The position numbers and the translations under genes are program-made. 64,000 nt of DNA, from NCBI GenBank assembly GCA_030247855.1, contig JAPDRN010000108.1:1-64000 (forward strand), written 5' to 3'. Below the pieces are notes generated by a model. The model was given only the letters and a program-made list of their open reading frames with translations. It was not told the origin of the DNA and searched no databases. The stretch is from Knufia peltigerae. Lineage: Eukaryota; Ascomycota; Eurotiomycetes; Chaetothyriales; Trichomeriaceae. Shown here in pieces: positions 44,031-56,897 of the stretch (the stretch's first letter is position 1; each line of letters begins with the position of its first letter).

Positions 44031-45523
44031 CTACCCTGTACCGGAGACAAGTCTCAGATTGAGCTGCTGTCGATCCTCAGGCCCTGGACACACACGTCGA
44101 CACCATCCACACCAGCTGCGCATGATTCCTTGAGATTCCCTCTCCAAGTATTTGCCACTTTCCCTTTCGTCCTCATACTCCCAGACTGTGGCACCTACCT
44201 TGACTCGTTTCTTCACCTTTTTTTTAACAACCCCACCAATGCCCTCGATTTCTTGCTGCAAATAGCCGGGCTTATTGTTGACATAGTCTGGGGTACCAGT
44301 CCGACTCGGACCACTACCCTCAGCATCATCACAACCCTTGCCTTCGGAGCATTCTATCTCGACCCAGCACACGGCTTTCCCGCTACTTTCAAGACAGTCT
44401 TCGCCGCGCCCACACTTCTGGCCTTGGTTACCGACCCCTAATCCGGTTCCCAAACCACCGCCGATGTGCGTGGAATATCTCGATCTCCAGGTCCAGACTC
44501 TTTGATATGTCGTATCAGACGCTCCAAGATTCTGTGCACATGGCATACAGAGGAAAATGCCGTGCGAGTCACAAGTGCAAGGCTTTCGTAGGAAGGCCGG
44601 CGTCGTGAAAGTAATATGATATTCATGTTCTGGACCATGTTCATCGGATCCATCCTCAGAACTTGCCGTGGATGAGCCTGACACTGAGCGTTCTGACCGG
44701 ATGGAACTTGCACTGGACTTGGTTGCTCTATGGTCAAAACCTGACGAGCGTAAAGGCTGCAGATGAGCCTCGATGGGTGCGTCTAAGCACGTCTTGCATA
44801 ATCGTCTATATCTGTTCTTCATCCTACTGCTGCTGGGAGGTTTGGCCGTGCAGTTCCGGCAAACAACAATGCCACATCGCCTGCACGGTGCTACCAGGTC
44901 TCGGGCACAGGGGCTGAGCTTGCTTGTAACTCCTGATGATGTATAAAGCCCAACAGGTCTGTATTCTGGCCTCGCAGGAATGACAGAGCCTGGAAGGGAT
45001 TGGTATTGATCACGGGAGGCTGCGGCCCCTGTAGGTAACAACGTATCATAGAGCAATTCCTCGAGCTGCGGTTCGGCTCTCTGCGCGGATAGTCTCTCGG
45101 TGAGAAGAGGAGTCTCGTCGTGGACGCATCGCAGTGATTGCGTTTTAAGCTGGTGTGCAAACTGCGTCAAGCTCGCGTTGACGCTTTTGCAGGTCGAGGA
45201 AAGGGCATGGAGATCATTAAGGTCAATCGAGGAGGCCAGCGATAAAGCAACACTGGATTTCTCGCGTCAGTATTCACACATTTGTAAGTGCACCAGATCA
45301 TGGCATACGGATAGCACGTTAAGGCAGCTGCTAATTTGTTTGCTGTGACCGCGGTGGACTTATCGCCTGTGCTGTTGCTTCCGACTGTTGCTCCCCTGGT
45401 CACTGAGTTTAGCTGGTTCCAAGTGTGGTATGGACGCGGATCGGATTGCGCAGATCCCAAGTCATTGCCCGATCGACTGCCGGAAGCGCAGTCATCGTCT
45501 TCGAGGTCGTAGAACACTGCCAT
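44031..45523 (-). CDS. F-box-like, Cys-rich fungal protein, 2 exons
   Basis: Exons 45523-45309 and 45252-44031 (56 bp intron with CTGAC branch) give about 478 residues. Around residues 65-110 the join reads KLAAALTCYPVALSLAS then SIDLNDLHALSSTCKSVNASL, an F-box-like helical motif formed only by splicing. Two Cys clusters follow: CRRCGIVVCRNC with a later CKTC, and CTCDSHGIFLCMPC, which look like zinc-binding knuckles; CGRGEDCL and a C-terminal WCGWCRRVC add more Cys. Related fungal proteins are annotated as F-box proteins and could recruit substrates to an SCF ubiquitin ligase, but targets are unknown. The middle is Ser-rich. The start is the first ATG after an in-frame leader. Divergent from the aldehyde dehydrogenase gene. 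Confidence 0.78.
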
Positions 45524-46475
45524 ATCGGTGCCATTTGAACTGGACGTTATCACTGACGCCCAGAATGCAGGATGAAGCCAATAGTCAAAGCAGGTGCCTA
45601 GCGATACAACTGCCCCCCGTTGTATATCGAGAGAGAAGTCTTCAAGGGACCAGCTGACTTGCAGAGGCGGAACAAGATCGTGTGAGCGGGGTGAACAAGA
45701 TGTGGCATCATCAAGGGAGTCGAAGATCCAGCCAGCGCCGCAAACGCCACAAAGGAATACGTTTCCCCACCAGTCACCGAAAAACAAGGGCAACTCGTAT
45801 ACCAAGGCACAAGGGAGAACCAGGGACACCCATGATGGGCTCTAACCTGCTTGTCAGTTAAGCAACCAACAAGTGTTACGAGGAACGTTCAGCATAGCAT
45901 TGTACCACCAGAGATGACCATCCTCTATTGAATTGTTGCCAACATGAGCACCTATCTGAGGCCTAGTAGTCCTCGTGCGCGCCTTGATGGCTCTATAATC
46001 ATTCTCAGCCGCATACTGTAGGTTCCGAACGCCTTGCAAACGATCGCAACTAGTAGGTGTATTTCTTCGACAACGATGGCATCTCTGAAGCACATGTCTG
46101 GAAGCGGTTTCCCTCCCTCAGCTTTACCGAGGAATGAAGGACTATTCTCGTATAGGAACGGAGTACGGAACAACTATAGGTGGTCTGAATACGCAGAATA
46201 GCAGATTGACCGAGGTACGGATACGAATTACGAGGACCCCTTCGGCGCGCGTTCCACCCTCCTGGCCATCGTCAAGTGGGAGGATTTCGCAATTGGTGAA
46301 AGCAATGCGAGTAGTTACAATGTCCACAAATATCCTATTAAGCGACACCTCCTCTTTCCCAACGCCGTCCGTCGCCCCTCTCATCTCGAATGCCTTGCCC
46401 ATAACTACAGGCTCTCCCGGTGGAATCTAGTTATCTACACGAACACCTTTCCTACACTCCAGGATCGATAACAAG
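45524..46475. promoter_or_regulatory. Divergent intergenic region, F-box gene / aldehyde dehydrogenase
   Basis: About 0.95 kb with no supported gene. The frame of the F-box gene remains open upstream of its ATG but reads as leader. Confidence 0.45.
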
Positions 46476-48133
46476 ATGGAGTCTATGAAGCTGCCAGTAT
46501 TCAAGACCACGCCGGTCGACGACATTCCTACGATTGTCTCACGCCTGCGCAATACGTTCTACTCTCAAAAGACTCGTCCTGCAGAATTCAGGATCAAACA
46601 ACTCCGCAAGTTGTACTGGGCGATCGATGATCACAAAGAAGAGTTGGTGGAGGCATGTCGCCGCGATATGAACAAAGGCTATTTCGAAGCCATGGCTGGA
46701 GAAGTTAACTGGGTACAAAATGATATCGTTTTCCAGACCCAGAACCTAGAGAAATGGATGAAGGATGAAAAGCCAGCCGACATTGCTCTCACCAACCGGT
46801 TGGTGAGTCCTAGGATACGCAAGGATCCATTGGGTGTCGTTCTGGTCATCGGGTAAGATCATAAAGTTACCTCGTTGCAAGTGCCTTTGCTGATCCTCAA
46901 TCAAGTGCCTTCAACTTTCCCGTGAACCTATCCTTTGGACCCATGGTCGGTGCCATCTCTGCGGGAAACACTGTGCTCTTGAAGCCATCTGAGAGCTCTC
47001 CCAATTCTGCTGCTGTTATGCAAAAGATCATGGAAGAATCTCTCGATCCGGACTGCTATGCATGCGTCCAAGGTGCTATTCCCGAGACTTCGGCATTACT
47101 GGAGCAGAAATGGGACAAAATTTTCTTCACTGGATCTTCAAGAACTGCTAGAATCATTGCCCAGGCAGCGGCGAAGAATCTCACCCCCATTGCCTTGGAA
47201 CTCGGAGGCAAGAATCCAGCATTTGTAACTAAGAAGGCAGATGCACGCTTGGCCGCTCGGAGGTTACTGTGGGCGAAGACTATGAATGCAGGCCAGCTCT
47301 GCATCAGCCAGAACTACATTTTGGTCGACAAAGATGTCGCCCCATCTCTCATTGAGGAGCTCAAGGTTGCTATGAAGGAATTCTTCCCAGATGGTGCCAA
47401 AAAGAGCAAAGACTTCTCACGAATCATCAACACTGCTGCCTTCAACCGTATCAAGAGGATGGTAGACAACACATCTGGCAAAATAGTCATCGGCGGAACT
47501 ATGGATGCCGAAGAACTCTTCATCGAGCCAACTGTGGTGCTAGTGGATGATCCGAAAGACTCTCTCATTGTAGAGGAGTCCTTCGGGCCTCTCATTCCTA
47601 TACTGCCCGTGGACAACTTGGACCAAGCCCTTCAGATCGCAAATGAAACTCATGCAACGCCGCTAGGTGTCTACGCATTTGGATCGAAGGAGGAGACCAA
47701 GAAAATCCTGGATGGGACTCGCTCGGGAGGTGCCAGCATCAACGACGGAATTTTCCATGGTATCATTCCCAACCTTGCTTTTGGCGGTGTAGGTGATTCT
47801 GGTACTGGAGCATACCGTGGCAAGGCATCGTTTGACTGCTTTACTCATCAACGGTCGATCACCACCACGCCAGGATGGATGGAGAAATTGTTAGCGGTGA
47901 GATACCCGCCCTTCTACGGCACCGACAAGCTGAAGCAATTCAACAAAATGGGCTTCCTGACGCCCGACTTTGATCGAAACGGGGACAAGAAGGTGGGCTG
48001 GCTCTGGTGGCTACTTACATTGGGTACTGCCAGCGCATCGAAAGGTGCGTCAAGGGCTGCATTAGTAGCCGGTCTCTATGTTGCAATTACCATGCTGATG
48101 CAGCGTAGGGCATTGAGGCCTGGTCTGGCATGA
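46476..48133 (+). CDS. Fatty aldehyde dehydrogenase (ALDH3 type, Hfd1-like), 2 exons
   Basis: Exons 46476-46852 and 46906-48133 (53 bp intron) give about 534 residues. Catalytic Cys258 sits in MNAGQLCISQ and the general-base Glu224 in ALELGGKNP; the cofactor site includes FTGSSRTARII and LVIGAFNFPVNL across the junction. The class-3 hallmark GGVGDSGTGAYRGKASFDCFTH is intact (quoted here only to mark the region near residue 450). The C-terminus has a hydrophobic anchor (AALVAGLYVAITMLM), as in yeast Hfd1 and mammalian ALDH3A2. It oxidises long-chain aldehydes such as hexadecenal from sphingolipid breakdown, at ER, lipid-droplet or mitochondrial membranes. In yeast Hfd1 also supplies 4-hydroxybenzoate for ubiquinone; whether that holds here is open. 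Confidence 0.94.
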
Positions 48134-48755
48134 AGACTCAGTAATTTTCTGTAGTTGAAGTCGAATTTAGCAAGCGGTGACAATAATGAACCTCCTACTC
48201 GTACGTAGATAATTTCACAGTGACAATTTTTTCATCTGTTTTATCGCCTTCAGTGTAGTACATCCTCACCCACAGTACGGTGGCCTGGCACCCTTATCGT
48301 TATGGGCTCACCCCGGCCTAATCTATGTGCCGCGGCCTGCGCCCTTTAAGCTGGGCTTACGAGTACGAGTCTCGAGGCTGTCATAGGCATCAGCCACAGC
48401 CAAGTAATAATGCATTATTGAACTGTGAACGTCATCGCCTGCGCCCGCAATTCTTTCGGGGAGCCTGTTCAACAGCAGACAGACCATCCCGCATTTTTCT
48501 TGATACCACGATCGTCAATTGCTGCGTCTGGTTGGATCATTGCCACCGACCTTCTTCCCTGCATCTCCCTGTATCTCATTTCCGTATCTTTGGCAGACGC
48601 GTCTAAAAGTCCTTACTGTCTGCTTGCCTCTGCTGAAATTCCGACCTCACCGAATATTCTTATCGAGAGACAGCCTCACATTTCGACCTCAACATAGTCG
48701 GCCGCTTCGCAAGCACTAGCAGACTCACTGGGCTCAAGATCGAAAAGACTGTATA
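48134..48755. other. Intergenic region
   Basis: Between two plus-strand genes; 3' UTR plus promoter. Nothing specific seen. Confidence 0.5.
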
Positions 48756-50509
48756 ATGACCTCTACCTCCAATACTCCATTTGCTACACCTGGAACGTCT
48801 ACACCGAACACTAGACCTGGCACACCCAGCAGCCAGCAGCCTACGCCAACCAGCGCGCCGGCGGATAACCAGCTGCAAGATGATAGCTCGAAGCTGCGAA
48901 CATTTTTGGGTTTATTGAGAAAGTGAGTCATGTGCATACGAGGAGAGATTATGTCGCTGGTAGACACAAAGTCGGGCTTTACAAGAACGATAAAACTGAC
49001 AAGTGGCGGTGGGCAGGTTTATCGGCGTCACAGATATCGCCAACGTCCGTTTCTCTTTGCCTTCACAATTGCTAGAACCTATACCGAATCTGGGTAAGAT
49101 ATATTGTTGGAAGGTGAATAAAAGCATGGGATTGACGAGATGCAGAGTATTGGCACTATCTAGATCGACCTGAGACGTTCGCAAGGTAAGAATATGCTGG
49201 ATTGTGCTCCGTACATTGTCATGCAAAAGAAGATAATCTGAGACGCACATCATGGCAGTATCGGCACGTCAGACAGCGATGTTGGCCGCATGCTAGAAGT
49301 TCTGCGATTCTGGTTCACCAAAGATTTGGTTTGTGGATCTCATCCATGCTCATATGACTTTGCACTCATCCCTACCACAGAAATACGTCAAGGGAAAGCC
49401 ATGCAAACCATACAATTCCACGTTGGGGGAGTTTTTCAGGGTGAGTTGTGTCATTTGGGCCATATGCGTCCCAGGATCGTTCCCGAGAGCTGTGGCTAAC
49501 CTCATACATATCTCAGTGTCAATGGGAGGTGACAGAGCCAGCGCCATCAATATCTCAACCATCCAAAGCCCCACCACAACCACCGGCAGATCCATCTGGT
49601 GAGACTAGTGACAAGCCGGTACGAATATCGTTCTTGACCGAGCAGACGTCCCATCATCCTCCCGTCTCAGCATATTGGTATGATTGCCCAGAGAGAGGCA
49701 TCTTCGCGCGAGGCTACGACCAGATTTCCGCCAAATTCACGGGCACATCCGTTCGTGTCGTCCCGGGCATGTATAACCGCGGCATCTTCATCACTTTAGC
49801 CAACCGGGATAACGAAGAGTATCAGCTTATCCATCCAGCCGCTTCTTTGGGTGGCCTGCTTCGTGGATCACTTTATATTTCCGTGGCAGATACTTGCTCT
49901 GTAACTTGCCCTAAAACGGGGCTCAAGTGTCTGCTGACATATGTTGAAGAGAGCTGGTTTGGTAAAGCGCAGAATCGCGTTCATGGCCTCATCTTTCGCT
50001 ACGACCCCAACGATGATAAGTATACTCGGGTCAAGGATGTGCCGGATAAGGACGTCCTTGTGAAGATTGAAGGATGCTGGCAAGAACAGATCACTTACAC
50101 AATCCCCAAGACTACAGCGGTCAAGGAAACCGCTGGCCTCGAACCTACATCAGATAAGCAGCTTCTGATTGACTTACAGCCATTGTTGCCGGTTCCCAAA
50201 GTCACGCCACCTTACGAGGAACAGCTTCCTCACGAATCGCGGTGGTTCTGGAAGGATGTCACAAACGCCATTCAAGAAAAGCGGTATTCTGACGCCACTC
50301 GAATCAAGCAGGACTTGGAGCAAGCTCAACGCGACAAGGCAGCTAAGCGGAAAGAGCTGAACGTCGAGTTCAAGCCACGATTCTTTACTACTGTCACCGA
50401 GCCTAACGGCAAGCCTGAGCTCACTGAGTACGGCAAGGCTACGCTCGACAAGATGCACAAGCAGACGTATCAACTCGAACATATCCCTGAGCTAGGGGTG
50501 GACGAGTAG
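48756..50509 (+). CDS. Oxysterol-binding protein (Osh4/Kes1-like), 6 exons
   Basis: Exons 48756-48922, 49017-49093, 49146-49185, 49259-49328, 49381-49440 and 49517-50509; introns 94, 52, 73, 52 and 76 bp; about 468 residues. After a Thr/Pro/Ser-rich N-terminus comes the lipid-transfer core: FIGVTDIANVRFSLPSQLLEP with EYWHYLDRPETFA, the lid and PI4P-binding part FTKDLKYVKGKPCKPYNS with TLGEFFR, and the family signature EQTSHHPPVSAY at about 180-191. No PH or ankyrin domain, so it is the short, Kes1-like type. Such proteins exchange sterol and PI4P between ER and Golgi or plasma membrane. Most introns fall in the first third; four very short exons (40-77 bp) must be joined to recover the core. 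A tail of coiled Lys/Glu-rich sequence follows. Confidence 0.92.
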
Positions 50510-51820
50510 AACTCGATGCCGTTTGGATAGTCAGTCCAGTGTCAAAAGAAGGGGCACTTGATCACAAAGTGCCGATACCTGTACCTGGAACAGAGTCGCA
50601 ATGGCATAACAGTCGAGACATGTCATGTTGGAAGCATAAGCTGAGGAGGAAATATACACCTTACGAAACAACCTGAATTCCTTCTGCATGTATAGATGAC
50701 AGGACGAGGAAGCACTGTCCAGGGTCGACAGTGGGAGTACTTTCCCGGCTTACTCGACCTTGTCCTTGATGTTTTTCCCCTCCCACGATAGCGTGGGATG
50801 GTTTGTTTTATGGTGATAGATTTGGTCAGTGTCCACCTACGGAGTACAAAGCACGAGCTTTCAGCATTATTTTGTTTCTAACTTTCTCTGCCATTGTATT
50901 ATTACAACTCATCTTGGGACGATACATCGTGTTTCGAGACATTCCAATGCGACAAAATGAGGAATTGCTGGCCAGGATACACGGTAATGAAGCAGGACAG
51001 ACTTTCGTGAAAGATAGCTCCTTATGACGAATCGAGGGTCTTTCGCGAAACTGATGAGATTCAGAGGTTTCGAGGTCTTGTTTCCTTGCCAACGCGATAC
51101 ATTGAGACACTTGCGCCTGAGTGAACCAAAGAACAGGCTGTCTTAACAAGCGTCGGCAGTGATTCAGCTCGATTATTAATGGATGCGTCCTCGATACCAC
51201 TTTGCTTGGGGGGCTATGACTCGGCTGGGCTGCCTTACCTGACTTGCCTCCCCATATGCTTTCTAACGAAGACGAGAGATGGAGGTTGGGGCGTAGATCG
51301 AGGTGTGTGCGCCGCAGGTCTGCCTGCATAAGCCCTTCCTCTAAAGAGAGCGGCGTGTATGAGTTACGGCAACAGGTTCTTCGTCTTTTTCTTTGTACCT
51401 ATTTCACCTTGAGATATACTCACCGAGTTCCTGTTGGTGTGGGAAGGGGTCGACGTACGAGGCAGTATCCGGTACGAGTCTTGGTTAGGCAATGCAAAAC
51501 TCGAGCTTGGGACGGGTGTATTTTGATTTTTGATTTTGGTGGCCGTTGCCATCTGGATCTTTTCTCGTTTTGGCCCCGCTTCGATCGCATATGCCTGATG
51601 TTGTGGTGATCGCAGACGTTGGTCTCTTCTCTCTTGTCTTGTGTCAATATTATGAACAGGTAAGTTGGGTGTGGTGTAGATGAGCAAACACGGGCGTTGA
51701 TCCTCTTCCTCCCGGAATCATGATGTTAGGCATTTCTCGAGGATGTGTTTCTGAATGATCAAAAGTTCGGTCTTGCTGCTCCATTCAGTCACGGCTGACG
51801 ACGTTCTTTGTGGATGACGG

Positions 51821-51888
<68 letters not shown>

Positions 51889-54800
51889 TGATGATGATGA
51901 TGATGCTGATGGCAAGATAGGTTAGCTTTGTTGCTGTCGTTAGGTGTATGCCATGAGGGCCTAGTTTTCATTTCCCCCTCTTCAGTTCACATCGGAAACT
52001 CGGAGGTTCTCTACGGAGTAAGTACAGTGTTGTGTGTGTGTTTTGGTATTCTTCTTCTTCGGCGACGTCGTCCAAGTCTGTATTGGGATGCCGCGTGTGC
52101 ATTCGGGTAGAACTGTAGAAGAAGGTCCTGTTTGACCATACCGAATGTGAAATCTTCGCCGTTCCTAGATGCGTAATGCAGGTGTAGTGTAAACAAGTAA
52201 ACAGAGGGGCTGGATAGCGGGGTACGTCATCCTTACCTTCGATAGTACAATACATACGGAGTACAGGCGAGGCTGAATGTCCCGAAACATCCTCTAGGAG
52301 TTTTCAGTAGCGAGGGGCCAGCGTTATGCTATACTGATTATGTCAAGAAACCCGGGGGCGGAGATATAACCACGCATTCCTACCAAGTATGGAGGTTTTC
52401 CCTTTGGGGGTTACAAGGGATCGATCCTGTTGTATGGGTCACGGGTTTGACTCTTTTGGGGTGGTCAGCCCGGTACAGGCGGTATCGATAAGCGGGCGAC
52501 GGAGTGTGGCCAATCCTTTTTGTATAGAGTACTCCGTATGGAGTGTGGATATGATGATCGTGTACTCCGTATCAATATGTTGACCGTACGGCTGGTGAGA
52601 CTCGGTCGAGATCCGAGTAAGGCTAGAGTGGACCGAACCGGATATGCAGCACCGGTACGAAGTAGAAGGATGCGTACTTGTATAGACCAGCCTCTCGTGT
52701 CGGAGGAGTAGCTGGAGAAGGGTGTTTTCTCCGTAGACCGTAAGAATATTCGCTTGTGAAACCCGCGTGGGCGGGCTGGCTTCCTTTAAGCTATACTCCG
52801 TAATAAATCGTCAAGGAGATGGTCTGGTTCGGAGATGGCCTTAGTCAGGCTAGCATGGCCGATGTATGTACCTCGTATACCGACCGAAGTGTGTATGGAT
52901 ATTGTAGATCTGGTAGCCGGGTTGTCTACCGTTGTTGGCGAGATCCGAGGAAACGTAACGCCCACCTGAATGGAGGACTTTCCCCTTTGGAGACCTCTCC
53001 CGAGTATGAGGTGCATATGTACGGAGTACGTACTGAGCCCAACTTCTTTTGGGTGCACATTACTGCGTACTGTCGTTTAAAAAAGGTGCTCCGGATTAGC
53101 CTACGATGCAAGTACGGAGTACAAGTCTCGTTAAAGAATTATAAACCAAGGCCCATCGGCACCGTGATGCGAGGTCGGACCGACTTATCCTCGTAAGAAA
53201 ATAATCGCCAAACATGCATCGCTTCAACAGGGTCTTGTGTTGACACACCGTTTCTCACACACACACAGACTTGTTCTTCGTACATACCGTAGAATGACGG
53301 GCGCAAATGGTGAACTTCGCGGTGCATGTCAATTTTGGTATAGCATGCGCACTGAAACCCACCAAGGAATATAATCAGAAGGATCAATTAATTCGTCGAG
53401 AGTGTTGCGTGAGATGTGAAACCTGCGTCAAAGGCGTCTCGATGGCTGGCCTTCCCGCTCGAACGTGTGTTAGTTTCATCATTCAGGCAGCCCAAAGAGC
53501 CTGGACGCATCAAGCGAAAGTGTCTGGTTGTGAAGTATCCGTACACCGTACGGAGTACAGTCTTCCTCATACGGAGTGCCGAGGACCTCTCGGCGCCGTT
53601 GTTGAATTCCCACTCCGTTCTCCGTACTTCAGGACTGGCATCTCGTGACGAATGTTCCGTGCCCCGTTGGATCAAGTTTTGACGCACACCAAATGTACCG
53701 CCCCCTAAAAGGCATAGATCTTTTTTTTTGAACAGGAGATGAGCTGTACTGATTTTGGTAATAGGGGTAATTGCACAATTGGTTGAGGATGCCACGGGGT
53801 CCACAAGTCTCCAGAACGCTTTCCGTCCGGACCACATGGTCTGTGGAAGATTTCATCAACACGGGCTGTTAGGGCGGGTTCGAAGTGGGCTTCAAAGCAG
53901 GGGGTCAGGATGGATGCAATGAAAATCCTTTGTCGAACGTCTGAAACAGTCGCGGGAAGCCGGCCTAGGTCGGCACCCTGAAACAATATATGAAGATTCA
54001 GGTGTTTGTGGGATGGTATTGGCTGGCACCACCACTTTTCATCACCCATTCTAGCGTTTACTGGGAATGACGAAACCGGTGACAGGGATCCTAGTCTGCT
54101 CTGCTCCGGGAAACTTGTAGTTTCGCCACGCATCACCGCAGGAACATGCTGTAAATACTGCAGTGGACGATCCCTGAGATGCTGCAGGAGTAAGGAGTTG
54201 GGCAGTGACAACGTGTACAATTCATCATGCACGACCCGCAGGACTGGGCTGGCCCAGCAACTGGTTGCTTTCTTTGGAGGACAAAGTAATTAATTCCTTT
54301 TGTTCTACTCCGTACTCCATGGTCCGTTGTCTGAGAACGGTGTCGGAGAAAACCACGATGAAATGAAACAGGCAGTTTGTTGTTGTCGGGTCACAGATGT
54401 TATTACCTCAGTCTAGACCATGCTTCGTTTCGTCTATTCCCGTACATTTTTTACGGAGTAGAAACACAATAAAGATTAACCGAGAATACTGCGATAGAAC
54501 CCGGTCAAGTGCCGTTTAGTGGGAGAGCGCTGTCGGCAAGAAAGCACAAATGATCATGGCCATTTACGCTTTTGCGCATGGAGCATGGGAGATTATGGGA
54601 CGGACAATTCGAACTAGGTACTCCTTATTCACCGGTACTCGCACCAGCAACCCGCGTCGAAGTTTTTTCAGGAAACAGGAACATGAAGTGTCCGGCGGGT
54701 ACAATCTGCGCTGTTTCCGTGTTGAAGACATGGTGATCATGGTGATTATACAATTGCCACAGGGTTCAACCACTTGATGAGGCCCCCATTCCCTCCATGA

Positions 54801-56897
54801 TTTATAATATATGTACCGAGTACGAGACCAAGCCACTGATTACATACATGTGGCAAGTACGAGTACCACGAAAGTACAGACCGTAATCCTTCTCTTCGTA
54901 TCCAGGTGGCTGACAGAAGCGAAAGGAGTGGGAAACGGGACACGAGAGCCACACGAGAGAAATCTGAGTGATCTGCGCAACTGACCAGGGTGAGGCACGA
55001 AAGGAGTTTAGAAGGATCCATCCAACATGCGTAGTCGACATTTACGAGGGGAGCCACCGCGCCAATACCGCGTGGATGTGGACGTGCTCGTCAAGTACCT
55101 GCATGATTTGCATCCCACTGGTCAAGCCGTGCAACTCCCGTCTGGTGGATGTGAAATCTCCCGGAAGGATTCTGGTGCTTCTTGAACGATCAGGAGTTTG
55201 ATGACACAAAACAAAAGACCCATGTGCTCGTTCTGTGTTGGCTTTACGTTCAGAAGACGATGCTCACGCATCGGAGCTGTCGCAATCTCAAAACTGGTCC
55301 CGGTGGCTGAAGCAGGTTCGTACGCGACCAATCGCTCATGGTACTATTTCAGTCATGGGGTGATGCAGCCCAAGATCCATTCAGAAGCCTGCATATCACT
55401 TCTTTCGGAGGAGCTCGTCTTGGAGATTTGGCCGTGGTTTGTATGACAAGATGACTAGTCGGAGGCGTCATCGGTACGACAGATCATCGGACAGCCGGGA
55501 ACGAGTATGCGACCGAGCTTCTGGGACGGGTGTCTTGCACAAAACAATGGGCGATGGACCGAAGCTATTGTAATTGTCATGGTTGGACGTTGATACTCCG
55601 TAAAGGACGGTCGATCGATGAGCATACGTAGCACCGAGATGCTTAGTGCTCAGGTAAGGCAGAATCTGCTTTTAACAATACTTAGCGCAACGGTTTGGGT
55701 TAGTCTGAGGCGGGCCTGGTGTGTTATCGTGGCGCTGCTGGTTGGCTACTGTTTCAAGCTTGTCCTCTCTAGGTCTAATCGTATTCCTCAAATAGCAGCG
55801 CCAAGCCCCTCTAAGCGGCCTGCGCCGCATTTCGCCATACTGTACGGTGGATGGTTTGCTATTCAGAGCCAAACAGGGCCTTAGGACCCAATCACTGGTG
55901 GTGGCCTCAGGTACCTCCCCCCATCCATGTCATCTTCTGTGCACCATCATCAACATCTGACGGCCATCTCACGAATTGCTGCATGCGTCTTGAGCTAAAT
56001 CGGCGAGGATGGCGGAATTCTCAGCCTCCCACTGGCGGATGACCGTGGTACTAGCCACATAGTGGCCGGCGTGCCGTTTACGATCCACCCCTTCGGTCCC
56101 TTCCCTTCCATTTTGGAAACGACTCACGACACTTTTCTTTCTTCTCGACGAGCTAGTTCGGTCGTGCTTTTTCTCGCTCGCAAAAGAAGATTGACCATCC
56201 TCATGGTGGAAATGGGCCCCCCTGGTCCTCTCGAAGACAACCAACTCCCTAGCCTTGTCAGTATTCCCAATCCACTCACACGCTCCCCCGGTCGCTCCAA
56301 TCATGAGACGATCGTCCCTTGATCAGAACGGTCCATATTTACACACCGAGCCGGCCTACGCTTGACCCAGAAGCCTCACGTCCTCTACACAGCCGCTCGG
56401 TGTTGATTGGCCGGGACCACCCTATACCTCGCGCTGCCTCTTCGCTCCTCCACGTTCAAGCTCACTAATTTCACCCTGGCTCCTGCGTCTTATTCAATTC
56501 CATGAACTGCCACTCCAACATCATACGGGCACCCATTCCCCATCGCCCGTGGACAAGAATAACTCGTCGTTGTACACTTGTCGTTGCCCCGCCACGTGCC
56601 TAGGGCCTCCCTCCCCATTTCCAGCGTACTCAGCCCTGCCCAATAGGTTGCGGATGATTCTCTAGTCTCCTACCTCCCATCTTTCCACCATCAAATCGTC
56701 ATTTCTTTCATCACACTTCTCTTTTCATACCCATGCTGTGGTCTCCATTTGCTCAAACAAGCTTAATCTTTTGCTTGAGGCTCAGTAAGGGGCGGAGACT
56801 TCCAAGCATTACCTCGACTCCACCCTGAAACAGTCGGCGCAGAGCTCTGGGCTCTTCGTATACTCTATATCTTCTATACCATACCCTCAATCCCGCC
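50510..56897. other. 6.4 kb gene-poor region rich in TACGGAGTA motifs
   Basis: No gene that I can support. It holds twelve exact TACGGAGTA/TACTCCGTA copies, a GAC/GAT microsatellite, and short frames with no conserved content; the longest (minus strand, 53705-54232, 175 codons, starting MHDELYTLSLPNS) is only a weak candidate. From about 56050 to 56897 the sequence is C/T-rich and looks like promoter and leader of the C2H2 gene. Confidence 0.6.
51821..51902. repeat. (GAC)n followed by (GAT)n microsatellite
   Basis: About 22 GAC units run without interruption to about 51888, then about five GAT units. In other frames it spells poly-Ser, poly-Arg or poly-His, but no real gene surrounds it. Confidence 0.95.

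Noticed and set aside
51718..51971. Frames with poly-Ser, poly-His and poly-Arg
   Set aside because: They are three readings of one GAC/GAT microsatellite with no flanking coding signal.
53705..54232. Minus-strand frame of 175 codons in the gene-poor region
   Set aside because: Starts with ATG and has mixed composition, but shows no motif, no splice support and lies among dispersed motifs; not enough to call a gene.
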